Below, piece by piece: positions 1 to 9,122 of a DNA stretch of 64,000 bases. Made by a program: the position numbers and the translations under genes. The DNA is taken from assembly GCA_030374805.1 (NCBI GenBank), contig JARGSG010000047.1, positions 353,317 through 417,316 of the forward strand. The letters are read 5' to 3'. Positions within the stretch are counted from its first letter, which is position 1. Each line of letters begins with the position of its first letter. The DNA comes from Gracilaria gracilis (Eukaryota; Rhodophyta; Florideophyceae; Gracilariales; Gracilariaceae). The notes beneath the pieces were generated by a model. That model saw nothing but the letters and a program-made list of their open reading frames with translations. It was not told the DNA's origin and did not search any database.

Positions 1-1537
1 CTAATGAGTTCAGTACATCATCATCGTCTCCGCCAGCTCCAGTTCCGGTAGCGTCCTTGGGAGGTGGCGCTGGTAGCGCCAAGGGAGCTGGGTGTGTCGG
101 AGCCATACCACCACCCATACCTCCCATCATACCCATTCCGGGTCCCATACCTCCACCCATTCCCATTCCTCCTCCCATGCCCATTCCCCCCATACCTCCG
201 TTCATGTTCGCACCCATATCCATTCCCATACCTCCGCCCATCTGATTACCCATTCCCATACTACTCCCAGCACCTCCGCCCATTTGATCCATACCCATGC
301 CACCGCCTCCCATTCCGCCCATACCATTCATGGCACCCATTCCGCCCATTCCGCCCATTCCTCCTCCAGGCATACCCATTTTGCTCATACCTCCCATACC
401 ACCTTGCATACCATTCATGGTACCCATACCACCCATACCACCGCCCATTCCGCCTCGCTGCATCATTTGGGCGGCCATGGCCGGCGGCATGAGACCTTGC
501 GGTGTCATGACAGCGGGACCCATGGGCGTTTGAATCACATTTCCAAACGAAGCAGGCCCCGACCCCATCGAAGGGGCAGATGCGTTGTTCTGCGAGATGA
601 GGTCATCGATGGTACCCGCAAAGGCTGGTGTCTTCTTCCCTTTCTTGCGATCCTTTTTCTTGTCCTTCTTCTTCTTTGAGGCCTTGGACTTTTTGGAACG
701 CCTCCTGTCATCTTCGTCAGAGTCGGAATCTTCTTCAGAGTCATATTCAGACTCTTCTTCAGAAGAATCTTCGCTATCTTCCTCCTCGTACTTGGACTTC
801 TTCTTCTTAGAGCTCTTCTTCTTCTTCTTTTTGTCGGTCCTGGAACGACGACGGTCATCCTCCTCATCATCATCGTCGTAACGAGATCGCCTTCCTCTGT
901 CGTCCCTGTTCCTGTCTCTGTCCCGGTCCCTATCCGGGTAGTCTCTGTCGCGTGGTCGTTCTCTTTCAAGATAGTAGTCCCTATCGGCGCGTGAGCGAGA
1001 TGCCGGTGGCCTGTAATCGCGCTCATCACGGCCGCGGTCACGGTCGCGGTCGCGGTCGTGGTCGCGGTCGCGGTCGCGGTCGCGGTCGCGGTCATATCTC
1101 TCACGAGAGCGATCTCGCCTACTTCTGTCATCGCGTCTCGGGGGCGCAGTCATGCTCCTAGACGCCCAACTGCCGTCATACTTGAGCCAGATAAATTCTC
1201 TGATACGCTCAACGTCACCGGGCGGCGGCTCAGGGAAATCCCTCGGGGACCATCGAGCCATCCATCTCTTGCGAGCAAAGTCATTTCCACGGTCCTCCAT
1301 CCTGTACGCGTCTTCGATGGAGAAGGCAGCGCTGTCAAGATTACGAACGCCCCTTCGCTTGGCGTCGCGGTGAATGTTGGCACACACGGAACAAACAAAC
1401 GTTCCCAACGACAGAACGACATGATTAGGAGCAGAGTCACCACAGTCGGCACAGTAACGATTGGCACCGGCACGAGTAAGCTGCCTCAGCTTTCTCTCGG
1501 CGTCCTCCGCCTCACGTGCGCTAATACGACGCGCCAT
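1..1537 (-). CDS. ArfGAP zinc-finger protein with Arg-Asp repeats and Met/Gly-rich tail (3' end outside window)
   Basis: The frame runs from an ATG at 1537 to the window edge without a stop (512 codons, one exon). Residues 29-52 form a C-x2-C-x16-C-x2-C zinc finger (C29, C32, C49, C52) followed by the HR pair (R57) that supplies the arginine finger in ArfGAPs; the usual tryptophan of the finger is absent. Known family members stimulate GTP hydrolysis by Arf GTPases in membrane traffic, so that role is inferred here. After about residue 120 comes an RD/RDRD dipeptide tract encoded by a GACCGC hexamer repeat, then a Lys/Ser/Glu/Asp-rich low-complexity section, then a long Met-Gly-Pro tail with many GMGG units. 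The tail ends in DDDDVLNSL at the window edge, so the stop lies to the left. The start sits at the head of a divergent promoter shared with the helicase gene. Identity as an ArfGAP is fairly secure; the subfamily is not. Confidence 0.8.
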   Translation of the reverse strand, partial: MARRISAREAEDAERKLRQLTRAGANRYCADCGDSAPNHVVLSLGTFVCSVCANIHRDAKRRGVRNLDSAAFSIEDAYRMEDRGNDFARKRWMARWSPRDFPEPPPGDVERIREFIWLKYDGSWASRSMTAPPRRDDRSRRDRSRERYDRDRDRDRDRDHDRDRDRDRGRDERDYRPPASRSRADRDYYLERERPRDRDYPDRDRDRDRNRDDRGRRSRYDDDDEEDDRRRSRTDKKKKKKSSKKKKSKYEEEDSEDSSEEESEYDSEEDSDSDEDDRRRSKKSKASKKKKDKKKDRKKGKKTPAFAGTIDDLISQNNASAPSMGSGPASFGNVIQTPMGPAVMTPQGLMPPAMAAQMMQRGGMGGGMGGMGTMNGMQGGMGGMSKMGMPGGGMGGMGGMGAMNGMGGMGGGGMGMDQMGGGAGSSMGMGNQMGGGMGMDMGANMNGGMGGMGMGGGMGMGGGMGPGMGMMGGMGGGMAPTHPAPLALPAPPPKDATGTGAGGDDDDVLNSL

Positions 1538-2013
1538 GGTGAAGCGACTCACAAGCGAATCCGAAGCGCGGGCGCGCTTCAGTCACAGCAAACACTAACG
1601 CTAGCGCCCACAAGAGAGCGAGCGACAAAATGGGAGCGGCGAAAGTGACAATGTCTTGCTCTCGTAGTGCACAACGACGGCAAAGAGGACGGGCGCGCGC
1701 GTCAAGTTGGAGCAGAAGAGCAAACGGGCGTCGTGTGATTGCCACACACAGGAAAAAAGTGCACACCGAGCCGAAACAACGCTCTTCACGTCTGGCCATT
1801 CGTGCACACTGTAAGGCGGCGTCGCCTCACGTGCGCCGCTGGAGTGCAACGTCGCGCGCCGCACCCGCTTCATTTGTTTCGACGCCAGCACGTGTGTGAC
1901 GCGCGCACGTGTCGTCCAAATCCTTGAATTCTGTGCTCACCTGCCTGCGCATGCGCGTGTTTGATCCGCCACTCGTCTTCCCGCAGCTTCCGAGGAGATA
2001 TCCATCCGCCGCG
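1538..2013. promoter_or_regulatory. Divergent intergenic region between ArfGAP and PRP16 genes
   Basis: This 476-bp spacer lies between two head-to-head start codons and so must contain both promoters and 5' UTRs. It holds several CACGTG-like and ACGTG hexamers (for example near 1828, 1888 and 1905). I see no convincing TATA box or RNA gene. Confidence 0.45.
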
Positions 2014-4971
2014 ATGCCGACGCCGCCTCGAAGCGCTTCCAACACGTCTTCTGCCGCTTCGCAGCCGCTTTGTGGGCCTTCGTTCAAGCCGCGTCGACAG
2101 CGCCCCTCCAAGCGAAGAGCCACGCGTCGAGATTCGTCGCCATCGCCGTCACAAGTGCCCACGCTAGTCTCCTCGCTGCCGTCATCCGCACCGACGCCGC
2201 CAAAGCCGCCAAAGCCGCCACAGAAGCCGCGTGCATCCAGATGGGACGTCGCTTCAACCTCAAACAGAGTCGACCCGCGAGCGGCGCACATGACGCGGTC
2301 TTCAGTGCGACATGACCCTGCTTACGAAGCGTATCTACGCGAACAGAACCAGCTTGACCGACAGTGGTATCTGGGAGAGGATTTTGACCGCGCTCAGGCG
2401 CTTCGGGCTTCTCTTGACGATACTGCGTTGGCGAAGCGACAGTCGCGACGTCTAAGTGCCGCTGCGGCTGCCAAGCAGGCCGATGCGCAGAAGTGGGAGA
2501 ATCGTCAGCTCTCTGCCGCTCTTGGAGCGCCGCGCCGCGCCGTGCATGAGCTACCTGATGACTCTGGGCCCCGCCTTGCTCTTGTCGTGCAGGAGATCAT
2601 TCCTCCATTTCTGCATGGTGTCTCGGCTTCACATAACCATACCACCATATCCGAAGGACATCTCGATTTGCCTGTCAAGGACCCAACCAGTGATATGGCC
2701 GTCATCGCGAGAAAGGGTAGCGCTACCGTTGAATCGTACCGTCTCAAACGTGAACGAGGCAAGCAGCGGGCGAGGTACTGGGAGCTCGGTCAGTCGGCTG
2801 GTGCCAAGGCAAAGGAAAGCCGCGAACGAGAGGTCGAAATTGGCGCCACTGAGACGGCTCGTCTTGGCGCTGATGACTGGAAGGAAGCCTCAAAGTTTTC
2901 AAATGCGCTTTCACGACCCAAGCTCAGCGCAGCGGATCAATCGCGGCATGCGAGTGAAATTGAACAGTCCAGGAAATCCTTGCCGGTGTACCAAGTCAAG
3001 CGTCAGCTTATGAACTTGGTTCGCGAACATCAGGTGTGCGTGGTTGTTGGGGAAACCGGTTCTGGAAAGACCACCCAGCTTACTCAGTATCTTGAAGAAG
3101 AGGGATTCGCACGCTTCGGTATCATCGGATGTACGCAACCACGTCGCGTGGCAGCTGTGTCTGTTGCCCAACGTGTTTCCGAGGAGTACCACGGCGGTGT
3201 TAAAGTAGGGGAGCAAGTAGGGTATGCCATTCGCTTTGAGGACGTTACCGGACCGAACACCGTGATTAAGTATATGACGGACGGTATTTTGCTGCGCGAA
3301 AGTCTAACTGATCCGGATCTGGACCGCTACTCTGTTGTCGTGATGGACGAAGCGCATGAAAGGAGTTTGAATACAGATGTCCTGTTCGGTTTACTCAGAA
3401 ACGTGATCAAGAAACGCCGAGACCTACGCGTAATCATAACAAGCGCGACTCTGAACGCGGAACGCTTTGCAAACTTCTTTGGCGGCGCTCCGGTCTTCAA
3501 TATTCCGGGTAGGACGTTTCCTGTGGATGTATTCTTTTCCAAGAACCCTGTGGAGGATTATGTCGATCAAGCTGTCTGGCAAACTGTTCAGCTTCACATT
3601 CAGGCACCGGTTCCTGGTGACATTCTGATATTCATGACTGGCCAAGAGGACATTGAAACTACATGCGAAGCTCTGGCTGAAAAGATAGCAAGGCTGCAGA
3701 ACCCGCGACCCATTATTATTCTACCCATATACTCACAGCTTGCGACTGACCTGCAAGCGAAGATCTTTGAACCCGCGCCAGAAGGGGTGAGAAAAGTGGT
3801 AGTAGCCACCAACATTGCGGAGACTAGTCTCACTATAGACGGTATTCGATACGTGGTAGACGCGGGATATTGCAAGTTGAAGACTTACAATCCCAGGCTG
3901 GGAATGGACGCCCTTCTTCTGTGCCCTGCTTCGCAATCATCCGCTGCGCAACGTGCAGGCCGCGCCGGTCGCACAGCCCCTGGTAAATGCTATCGTCTTT
4001 TCACTAGTACCGCTTACCTTCGCGAACTGCTCGAAACAAACGTTCCGGAGATTCAACGAACCAACCTGAGCCACGTCGTTCTGTTGTTAAAGACGCTTGG
4101 TGTGGACGACATCCTAGAGTTTCCGTTTCTTGACCCTCCGCCAAAGGAGAACGTCCTCAAATCTATGCTTGGCTTGTGGCTGCTTGGCGCGCTAGACGCA
4201 GAGGGAAATCTAACGAGTCTGGGACGCGACATGTCAACGTTTCCGCTCGACCCTGCACTCTCCAGTCTGATATTCAGTGGCGTGCAGAACAAATGCCTGC
4301 TAGAAGCGATAACGATCGTGGCTATGCTCTCAGTACCCAACGTGTTTGTGAGGCCTCAGGGACGCGAGGAAGAAAGCGATGCGGCTCGAGAAAAATTCTT
4401 TGTGCCCGAAAGCGATCATCTGACGTTACTACATGTATACCAACGATGGATTGCTGGTGGCGCACGCGCCGAATGGTGTGCCAAGCACTATATCAGCAGC
4501 AAGAGCATGAGGAAAGCTCGCGAAGTACGGGAGCAGCTGCTTGACATTGTGAGGGCGAAGAAAATGGTGCAGTGCTCATGTGATGACTGGGATACGGTAC
4601 GAAAAGCTATAGGTTTTTCGTTCTTCTACCAAGCAGCCAGACGCAAGGGAGTGGGGGAATACATTAACATTCGCTCTGGGGTGGTGTGTGGTTTACACCC
4701 CACTTCGGCAATGTATGGCAGCGGTCTGAGTGCGGACTACGTTGTGTACCACGAATTGATCATGACCAAGAAGGAATTTATGAGCTGTGTGACGGCAGTG
4801 GAGCCACAATGGTTGGCTGAGGCAGGTGCGATGTTGTACATTTTGAAACAAGTGGCTGACGAAGGTTTGGCCATCGCTCAAAAAGTGCAGGAACGACGCG
4901 CTCAAATAGAAGCGCAAATTATGCGCAGTTCAGCGAGGCAGAAGAAAGGGGAGCAGTCGGTTGGTGACTGA
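2014..4971 (+). CDS. PRP16: Pre-mRNA-splicing DEAH-box ATPase PRP16/DHX38
   Basis: Single exon. The protein has the helicase motifs in order: GETGSGKTT (P-loop, encoded near 3050), TQPRRVAA, DEAH (near 3344), SAT, DILIFMTGQEDIE and QRAGRAGR (near 3949). After these come the winged-helix/ratchet and OB-fold regions typical of spliceosomal DEAH proteins. The run from GQEDIE through VPEIQRTNL to REEESDAAREKF and VPESDHLT fits PRP16/DHX38 better than PRP2, PRP22 or PRP43. Known role: it remodels the spliceosome after branching so that exon ligation can proceed. The frame is open from 1909 but that first codon is GTG; ATGs lie at 1951 and 2014, and 2014 (985 aa) has the better start context (G at -3). 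The protein is shorter than typical PRP16 (about 1200 aa) because the N-terminal arm is short. It shows that the splicing machinery is retained although most genes here lack introns. Confidence 0.92.
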   Translation: MPTPPRSASNTSSAASQPLCGPSFKPRRQRPSKRRATRRDSSPSPSQVPTLVSSLPSSAPTPPKPPKPPQKPRASRWDVASTSNRVDPRAAHMTRSSVRHDPAYEAYLREQNQLDRQWYLGEDFDRAQALRASLDDTALAKRQSRRLSAAAAAKQADAQKWENRQLSAALGAPRRAVHELPDDSGPRLALVVQEIIPPFLHGVSASHNHTTISEGHLDLPVKDPTSDMAVIARKGSATVESYRLKRERGKQRARYWELGQSAGAKAKESREREVEIGATETARLGADDWKEASKFSNALSRPKLSAADQSRHASEIEQSRKSLPVYQVKRQLMNLVREHQVCVVVGETGSGKTTQLTQYLEEEGFARFGIIGCTQPRRVAAVSVAQRVSEEYHGGVKVGEQVGYAIRFEDVTGPNTVIKYMTDGILLRESLTDPDLDRYSVVVMDEAHERSLNTDVLFGLLRNVIKKRRDLRVIITSATLNAERFANFFGGAPVFNIPGRTFPVDVFFSKNPVEDYVDQAVWQTVQLHIQAPVPGDILIFMTGQEDIETTCEALAEKIARLQNPRPIIILPIYSQLATDLQAKIFEPAPEGVRKVVVATNIAETSLTIDGIRYVVDAGYCKLKTYNPRLGMDALLLCPASQSSAAQRAGRAGRTAPGKCYRLFTSTAYLRELLETNVPEIQRTNLSHVVLLLKTLGVDDILEFPFLDPPPKENVLKSMLGLWLLGALDAEGNLTSLGRDMSTFPLDPALSSLIFSGVQNKCLLEAITIVAMLSVPNVFVRPQGREEESDAAREKFFVPESDHLTLLHVYQRWIAGGARAEWCAKHYISSKSMRKAREVREQLLDIVRAKKMVQCSCDDWDTVRKAIGFSFFYQAARRKGVGEYINIRSGVVCGLHPTSAMYGSGLSADYVVYHELIMTKKEFMSCVTAVEPQWLAEAGAMLYILKQVADEGLAIAQKVQERRAQIEAQIMRSSARQKKGEQSVGD

Positions 4972-4983
4972 GAGTTGGAGTGG

Positions 4984-5655
4984 TCAACTGAAGGCGGAGG
5001 ACTTGCCGGCATCGTAGTCCTGCGTAAGGTCAACGAGTGGGTTGGCCATGTGAGTGTTGGTGAGCTTGATGCGCTTTGTCCTGCGTCGGCCGTTTGGCCT
5101 GGAGCTAGGACGCTTCCTAGCAATAGGCTGAGAGATTCTGATCCCAGTCTTGTCATCAGTTTGCTTCAAACCATGCGCAACCAAGATGCGATGCACCTCG
5201 ATGGCATCCGGTAGAAGCACGTCCTGGTAGCGCTTCTTGACGTCATGGCTGACAGGGGTGTCCAATCGCGGGTCGTGAGGAAACAACAAGACCTTGGAGC
5301 CGCTCTTTATCTGGTAGACAGCGCGGCGCTTCTTGAGCTTCTTGATATCGTCCTTGACGCCCTTGTACGAGTCGTACAGGTCCTTTTCGTTGACGCCGTC
5401 CGAACTGCGCGCCATGAGCGACAGCAAGTGGGTGAAGTTTCGCAGCGGGTACTTTGAGGCCCAGCGCCAGCGCCCGTCCTTCTCACGGATGACCTTGCTC
5501 GCCTCGCCCGTGAGCGAGAGCAGCACGTCGTGGTTGCCATCGATGTCGACGCCCGTCTTCTCGTGGATCTGGGCGGAGGTGAAGGGCTCCAGTTCGGCGC
5601 GCAGGAAGTTGTGCACGCGCGCGAGCTGCAGCCCCACGGGCAGCTCCTCCGTCAT
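4984..5655 (-). CDS. GTF2E2: Transcription initiation factor TFIIE subunit beta
   Basis: A 223-aa single-exon protein. It starts at the ATG at 5655; an in-frame extension to 5706 adds only a repetitive HTHTH stretch from the 5' UTR. The N-terminal half has two consecutive winged-helix regions: residues about 5-60, with FTSAQIHEKTGVD, and about 65-130, with WASKYPLRNFTHLLSLMARSSDGV and DLYDSYKGVKDDIKKLK. A VLLFPHDP strand leads into a C-terminal segment ending in a basic RKRPSSRPNGRRRTKRIK stretch. This order matches TFIIE beta, which joins TFIIE alpha, recruits TFIIH to RNA polymerase II and helps open promoters. It is convergent with PRP16, with only 12 bp between the two stop codons, and divergent from the CenH3-like gene. 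The C-terminus ends with an acidic DLTQDYDAGKS tail. Confidence 0.85.
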   Translation of the reverse strand: MTEELPVGLQLARVHNFLRAELEPFTSAQIHEKTGVDIDGNHDVLLSLTGEASKVIREKDGRWRWASKYPLRNFTHLLSLMARSSDGVNEKDLYDSYKGVKDDIKKLKKRRAVYQIKSGSKVLLFPHDPRLDTPVSHDVKKRYQDVLLPDAIEVHRILVAHGLKQTDDKTGIRISQPIARKRPSSRPNGRRRTKRIKLTNTHMANPLVDLTQDYDAGKSSAFS

Positions 5656-6022
5656 AGCGATGGTTTTTGTCGGATGAGTGTGTGTGTGTGCGTAAAGTGC
5701 GACCAAGTAAGTGGCTAACTCTTAGCTAACGTTGTTGCGGGTGAGAGCTCGAACGACAACACTTGTCAAGTGTGCAAAATCGAAGAGAAACGCTTCGCTT
5801 GGTGCATTGTTACGTTTGGTCGAAACGAAAGCGCGCACACGTATGACAGGGCGTGCGACGGCGGCGTCGAAAAGGCGCCAAAGTTGGCGCGCGCCAAGCG
5901 TAAAGTTGTGTACGCTTGTAAAGTTGTGCTGCGGGGGGCACCTCCCCCCCCCCCCTCCTTGTGGTGAGCACTTGTGTTCTCTCTGGCTTGAATCGATCGC
6001 GCGTACCGGCGGGCAAAACGGC
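5656..6022. promoter_or_regulatory. Divergent promoter region TFIIE beta / CenH3-like histone
   Basis: A 367-bp head-to-head spacer. It contains GCGC-rich blocks and an uninterrupted C run near 5943-5956 in the presumed histone 5' UTR. No clear TATA box is visible. Confidence 0.4.
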
Positions 6023-6565
6023 ATGGCATCTCCCCGGACGCCGCTACGAGCGCGCGCTTCGACGGGGTCGCGCGGCGGGCGCTCTCCTCGCACGCCGCGC
6101 ACGCCGCGCTCGGCAGGTTCGGTGGGCGGCGCGGCCAACCGACGCACGACGAGGAAGACGGTGCCCACGAAGCGGGTGGCGCGGCGCAGCGGGGCGGCGC
6201 CGGCGCTGACGTCGGCGGTGGGCAAGAGGGTGCGCGGGTCGGGACGCAAGCCGTACCGGTACCGACCGGGCCAACGAGCGATTATGGAGATTCGCAAGTA
6301 CCAACGGTCCGTGAACCTGTTGATTCGAAGACTGCCGTTTGCTCGTTTGGTGAAGGAGATTACGCAGAAGTTTCACCACGACTTGCGCTGGCGCGTGGAC
6401 GCGATTGAGGCGCTGCAGGTGTCTGCCGAAGCGTTTGTGGTGAATCTGATGGAAGATGCAAACTTGTGTGCCATCCATGGGAAGAGAGTGACGATCATGC
6501 CTAGGGACATCCACCTCGCGCGACGAATCCGCGGACTTAGCAATGACCCAGCCAACTATTTATGA
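6023..6565 (+). CDS. Centromeric-type histone H3 variant (CenH3/CENP-A-like)
   Basis: A 180-aa protein with a histone H3 fold in its C-terminal about 95 residues: [24 protein letters not shown] (alpha-N and alpha-1), [13 protein letters not shown] (loop 1 and alpha-2) and [24 protein letters not shown] (alpha-3). The N-terminal tail of about 85 residues has no ARTKQTARKS motif. It is Arg/Ser/Pro-rich with [10 protein letters not shown] cyclin-dependent-kinase-like sites. A divergent tail and a loop-1 tryptophan favour a CENP-A-type histone, which marks centromeric nucleosomes. Against this, loop 1 does not carry the extra residues seen in many CENP-A proteins and the NLCAIHxKRVTIMP segment is canonical, so another divergent H3 variant is possible. 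The ATG at 6023 is chosen because the frame upstream runs through the C-rich 5' UTR. Confidence 0.75.
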   Translation: MASPRTPLRARASTGSRGGRSPRTPRTPRSAGSVGGAANRRTTRKTVPTKRVARRSGAAPALTSAVGKRVRGSGRKPYRYRPGQRAIMEIRKYQRSVNLLIRRLPFARLVKEITQKFHHDLRWRVDAIEALQVSAEAFVVNLMEDANLCAIHGKRVTIMPRDIHLARRIRGLSNDPANYL

Positions 6566-7638
6566 AGGCAACGGCAGTGAGTGGGCGGCGGCGGTGGGGT
6601 ACAGCCGAGTAACTTTAGTTAGTAAGGCGGGGGGGGGGGGGGGGGGGGGGGAGAGGAGGAGACAGGTGCGCGTTTGAGAGGCCAATTTTGGGGCGAGTTG
6701 TGATTGGCGGCGTGTGATTGGCGGCGCAGCTTTTGCACAGCATTGCAGAAACAGCGTTTGTATCTACAGTTAGGTTGAACATAAAGTAACATGTGAGTGC
6801 GCGAGCGCGACGGCGGCTCTCTGCGCGCGCGCGCGAGCAGCTGCAGCGACTCACGTGCGGCGCGCGCGCGTCGGTGGAACGCGCGCGCGCGCGCGACATG
6901 ATGTCGCGCGCTCAACGTGAACGATTGGCGCACGTGGAAGCGTGTTACACAAACAGCCGCGTCGGGGAATGGACGAACGCGCGCGCACCAGCGCGCCACG
7001 AGCACACACACGCACCGCCGCCACCGCCGCCACCGCCGCCGCCGCCGAGTGCCGCGCGGCGCGGCACGTAAGTAAAAAAAAAAAGGGCGCGCCGCGCCCG
7101 ACGGTGCGCGGCTGCACGAATGTGGCGCGCGCCAGCGCTAGCGCCAGCGCGCGCGCCGCGGCGCGCGTGGAAAGCGTGCCACGCCAGTGTGGGCGCGCGG
7201 CGCAGTGCGCGCACGCACGGCGCGTGCGGAAGAGGAACTAGCGCGCCTGCTTACGTGCGCCAATCAGCGTGCGCGTGCGCGCCGCGTGCGCGCGGACAGC
7301 ACGCTTTCCACCCACAGCGCTTGCTCAGCGATGGTGCTCTCGCTCTTAAGCACGCCATGCGCGCCCCATTTTGTGCGTTGCGCTCTCTCCCTCTCGCACT
7401 CACTCACTCCCCTCCCCCGCCTCACCGCCTCATCCCCGTCTACCGCCGCTACCACCACACCCCCCCCCTTCCTCACCCCCACCGTCTACCGCCGCTACCA
7501 CCACCACCACCCCCCCGTCTACCGCCGCCACCACTTGTCCTCCTCCTCCTCCTCCTTGTTGTTCACCGCTTCCGTTCTCCACACACGCCGCTCCCCATCC
7601 GGCTGCACCACCCCCCCCCCCCCCCCCCCCCTCCCCGA
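6566..7638. other. GC-extreme spacer between CenH3-like and zinc-finger genes
   Basis: No convincing gene. The spacer holds a G23 homopolymer (6629-6651), long alternating GCGC tracts (about 6795-6900 and 7080-7300), CCGCCA repeats near 7014-7050, an A10 run near 7074, CT/CCACC-rich DNA from 7390 to 7600, and a C-run ending at 7632 just before the zinc-finger start. Open frames crossing it are low-complexity Arg/Ala/Pro shadows. Confidence 0.5.
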
Positions 7639-8184
7639 ATGACTTCCATGTGGCTCCATCACCAGCTGGCCACGCGCGTGCTGCCCGGCGCGGCGGCGGC
7701 ACCGTTCCTGCTACGCGCGCCGCTGACGCGCGAGCCGCTGTCGTACTACCCCGCGCTGTCGCGCGGCGGCGCGGCGGCGGCGGGCGGCGGCGGCGTCGGC
7801 GTCGGCGGCAGCAGCAGCGGCAGCAGCAGCGCATCGGCGCGCAGCAACGGCGCGAAAAGCGGCGCCAAGAAGTTGTTCCCGTGCCCGTACCCCAACTGCT
7901 CGCAGACGTCGTCCAACAAGGGCAACCTGTCCAAGCACATTGCCACGCGGCACGAGCACCGCAAGGATTTTGTGTGCCCGTTCAACGGGTGCAACAGAAG
8001 GTTTGCCAAGAAGTACAACATGCTGCGACATTTGTCGGCCAGCGGCGTGCATCGCGCGTCGCCCATGGCCGCCGCCAAGATGGCCGGCAAGAGGAGGGCG
8101 TCTGATCGCGCAAAGTGGAGCTCCATGGAGCTGGATTTGGCAAAGTTTCTGGCGGAGCAATGTCGGCCTGGCTTGGTGGCATGA
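7639..8184 (+). CDS. Small C2H2 zinc-finger protein
   Basis: A 181-aa protein started at the ATG at 7639, immediately after a C-rich 5' UTR; the longer upstream frame is Pro/His/Arg low complexity. Two adjacent C2H2 fingers occupy residues about 80-140. The first, FPCPYPNC...H-x4-H, has 4 residues between its cysteines and 12 before the first histidine. The second, FVCPFNGC...H-x6-H, has a longer His-His spacing. Both begin with C-P-x3-C, as in TFIIIA/YY1-style fingers. Ahead of them lie Gly/Ala/Ser-rich low complexity and a basic AKSGAKK patch. The C-terminus has a KMAGKRRASDRAKW basic stretch. A sequence-specific DNA-binding role is inferred from the fingers; the target is unknown. Confidence 0.65.
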   Translation: MTSMWLHHQLATRVLPGAAAAPFLLRAPLTREPLSYYPALSRGGAAAAGGGGVGVGGSSSGSSSASARSNGAKSGAKKLFPCPYPNCSQTSSNKGNLSKHIATRHEHRKDFVCPFNGCNRRFAKKYNMLRHLSASGVHRASPMAAAKMAGKRRASDRAKWSSMELDLAKFLAEQCRPGLVA

Positions 8185-9122
8185 GCCGCTTGCTGTTGGT
8201 GCCCCCGCTTGCTTTTGTCTACTATTTGTTCTACTATATATACTTGCTTTTCTTTGTTTGTGTGTGTGTTGTGTTGTGTTGTGTTGTGTTGTGTTGTGTT
8301 GTGTTGTGTTGTGTGTGTGTGTGTGTGTGTGTGTTATAAGATTAGTATGCTTACTGTTTCACTTTGCTGATATGACTGTTTGATAAACCAAAGACGCAGA
8401 ATGGCTGCGAAAAGGAGCAATGCTGTATCGTTGTATTGTAGTAAAAGGCGTGGACAGTAAAGCGGTTAGCCAAAGAGCACGCGAGCGGTCGTGTACGATG
8501 GGGGGCGAGGGGGGGGGGGGGGACAGACACCCAGTTTCGTGGGAGGGGGGCGCCGACTCTGGTGGGAGCCACCGGCAGCTGTGGAAGCAGCAGCAGGCGC
8601 GCAAGCAGCAGTAACAGCCGTGCAACGGCGCAAAAAATCGCACGCCGGTCCGCACGCGCAGCCGTTTGGGCGCGCACACGCCACATGGAGCCAACGAGCA
8701 CAAGGCGCGCGCTGCGCTTGCGCACGTATCTGGCGCGCAGATATTTTGGCACGCCACGCGCGCGCGCGCACACACACAAGCGCAGCTGCTCGAGCACAGC
8801 GCGCACAAATCTGCGCGCGCAGTGTCAAGCCAATGCGCGCAGCGCGCGCCCCGAGCACGCAGCGCCACGCCGCGCGCCGGCGGCGAACAGCCCTAAGTGG
8901 CGCGCGCGCCGCGGCGCGCGATTGCGTTCGCGCGCCGCCCATTGGCCGCGCTGTGCGCGCGTGTCAATCTGCGCGCCGCGCCGCGCGCGTGTGGCTGAGA
9001 GACACGCTACTGGCGGGTGCGCTGCGCGCGCGCGTGCGCACGCGCGAGCCGCGCGCGCCGCGGCGCACTATCTATCTCGGCGCGCACAGATCGGCGCCGC
9101 CACATGTCGCTGCGCCAATGCG
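8185..9122. repeat. Convergent spacer with (GTGTT)n/(GT)n microsatellite and GCGC tracts
   Basis: This lies between the 3' ends of the zinc-finger and RAPTOR genes. It contains about nine copies of GTGTT (8266-8310) running into (GT)n (to about 8333), an interrupted G-run at 8502-8521, and alternating GCGC-rich DNA from about 8690 to 9070. No gene is seen; open frames here are Arg/Ala-rich shadows. Confidence 0.6.

Noticed and set aside
64..881. Plus-strand frames rich in Pro/His/Ser opposite the ArfGAP gene
   Set aside because: They are shadows of the Met/Gly- and Arg/Asp-rich minus-strand coding sequence.
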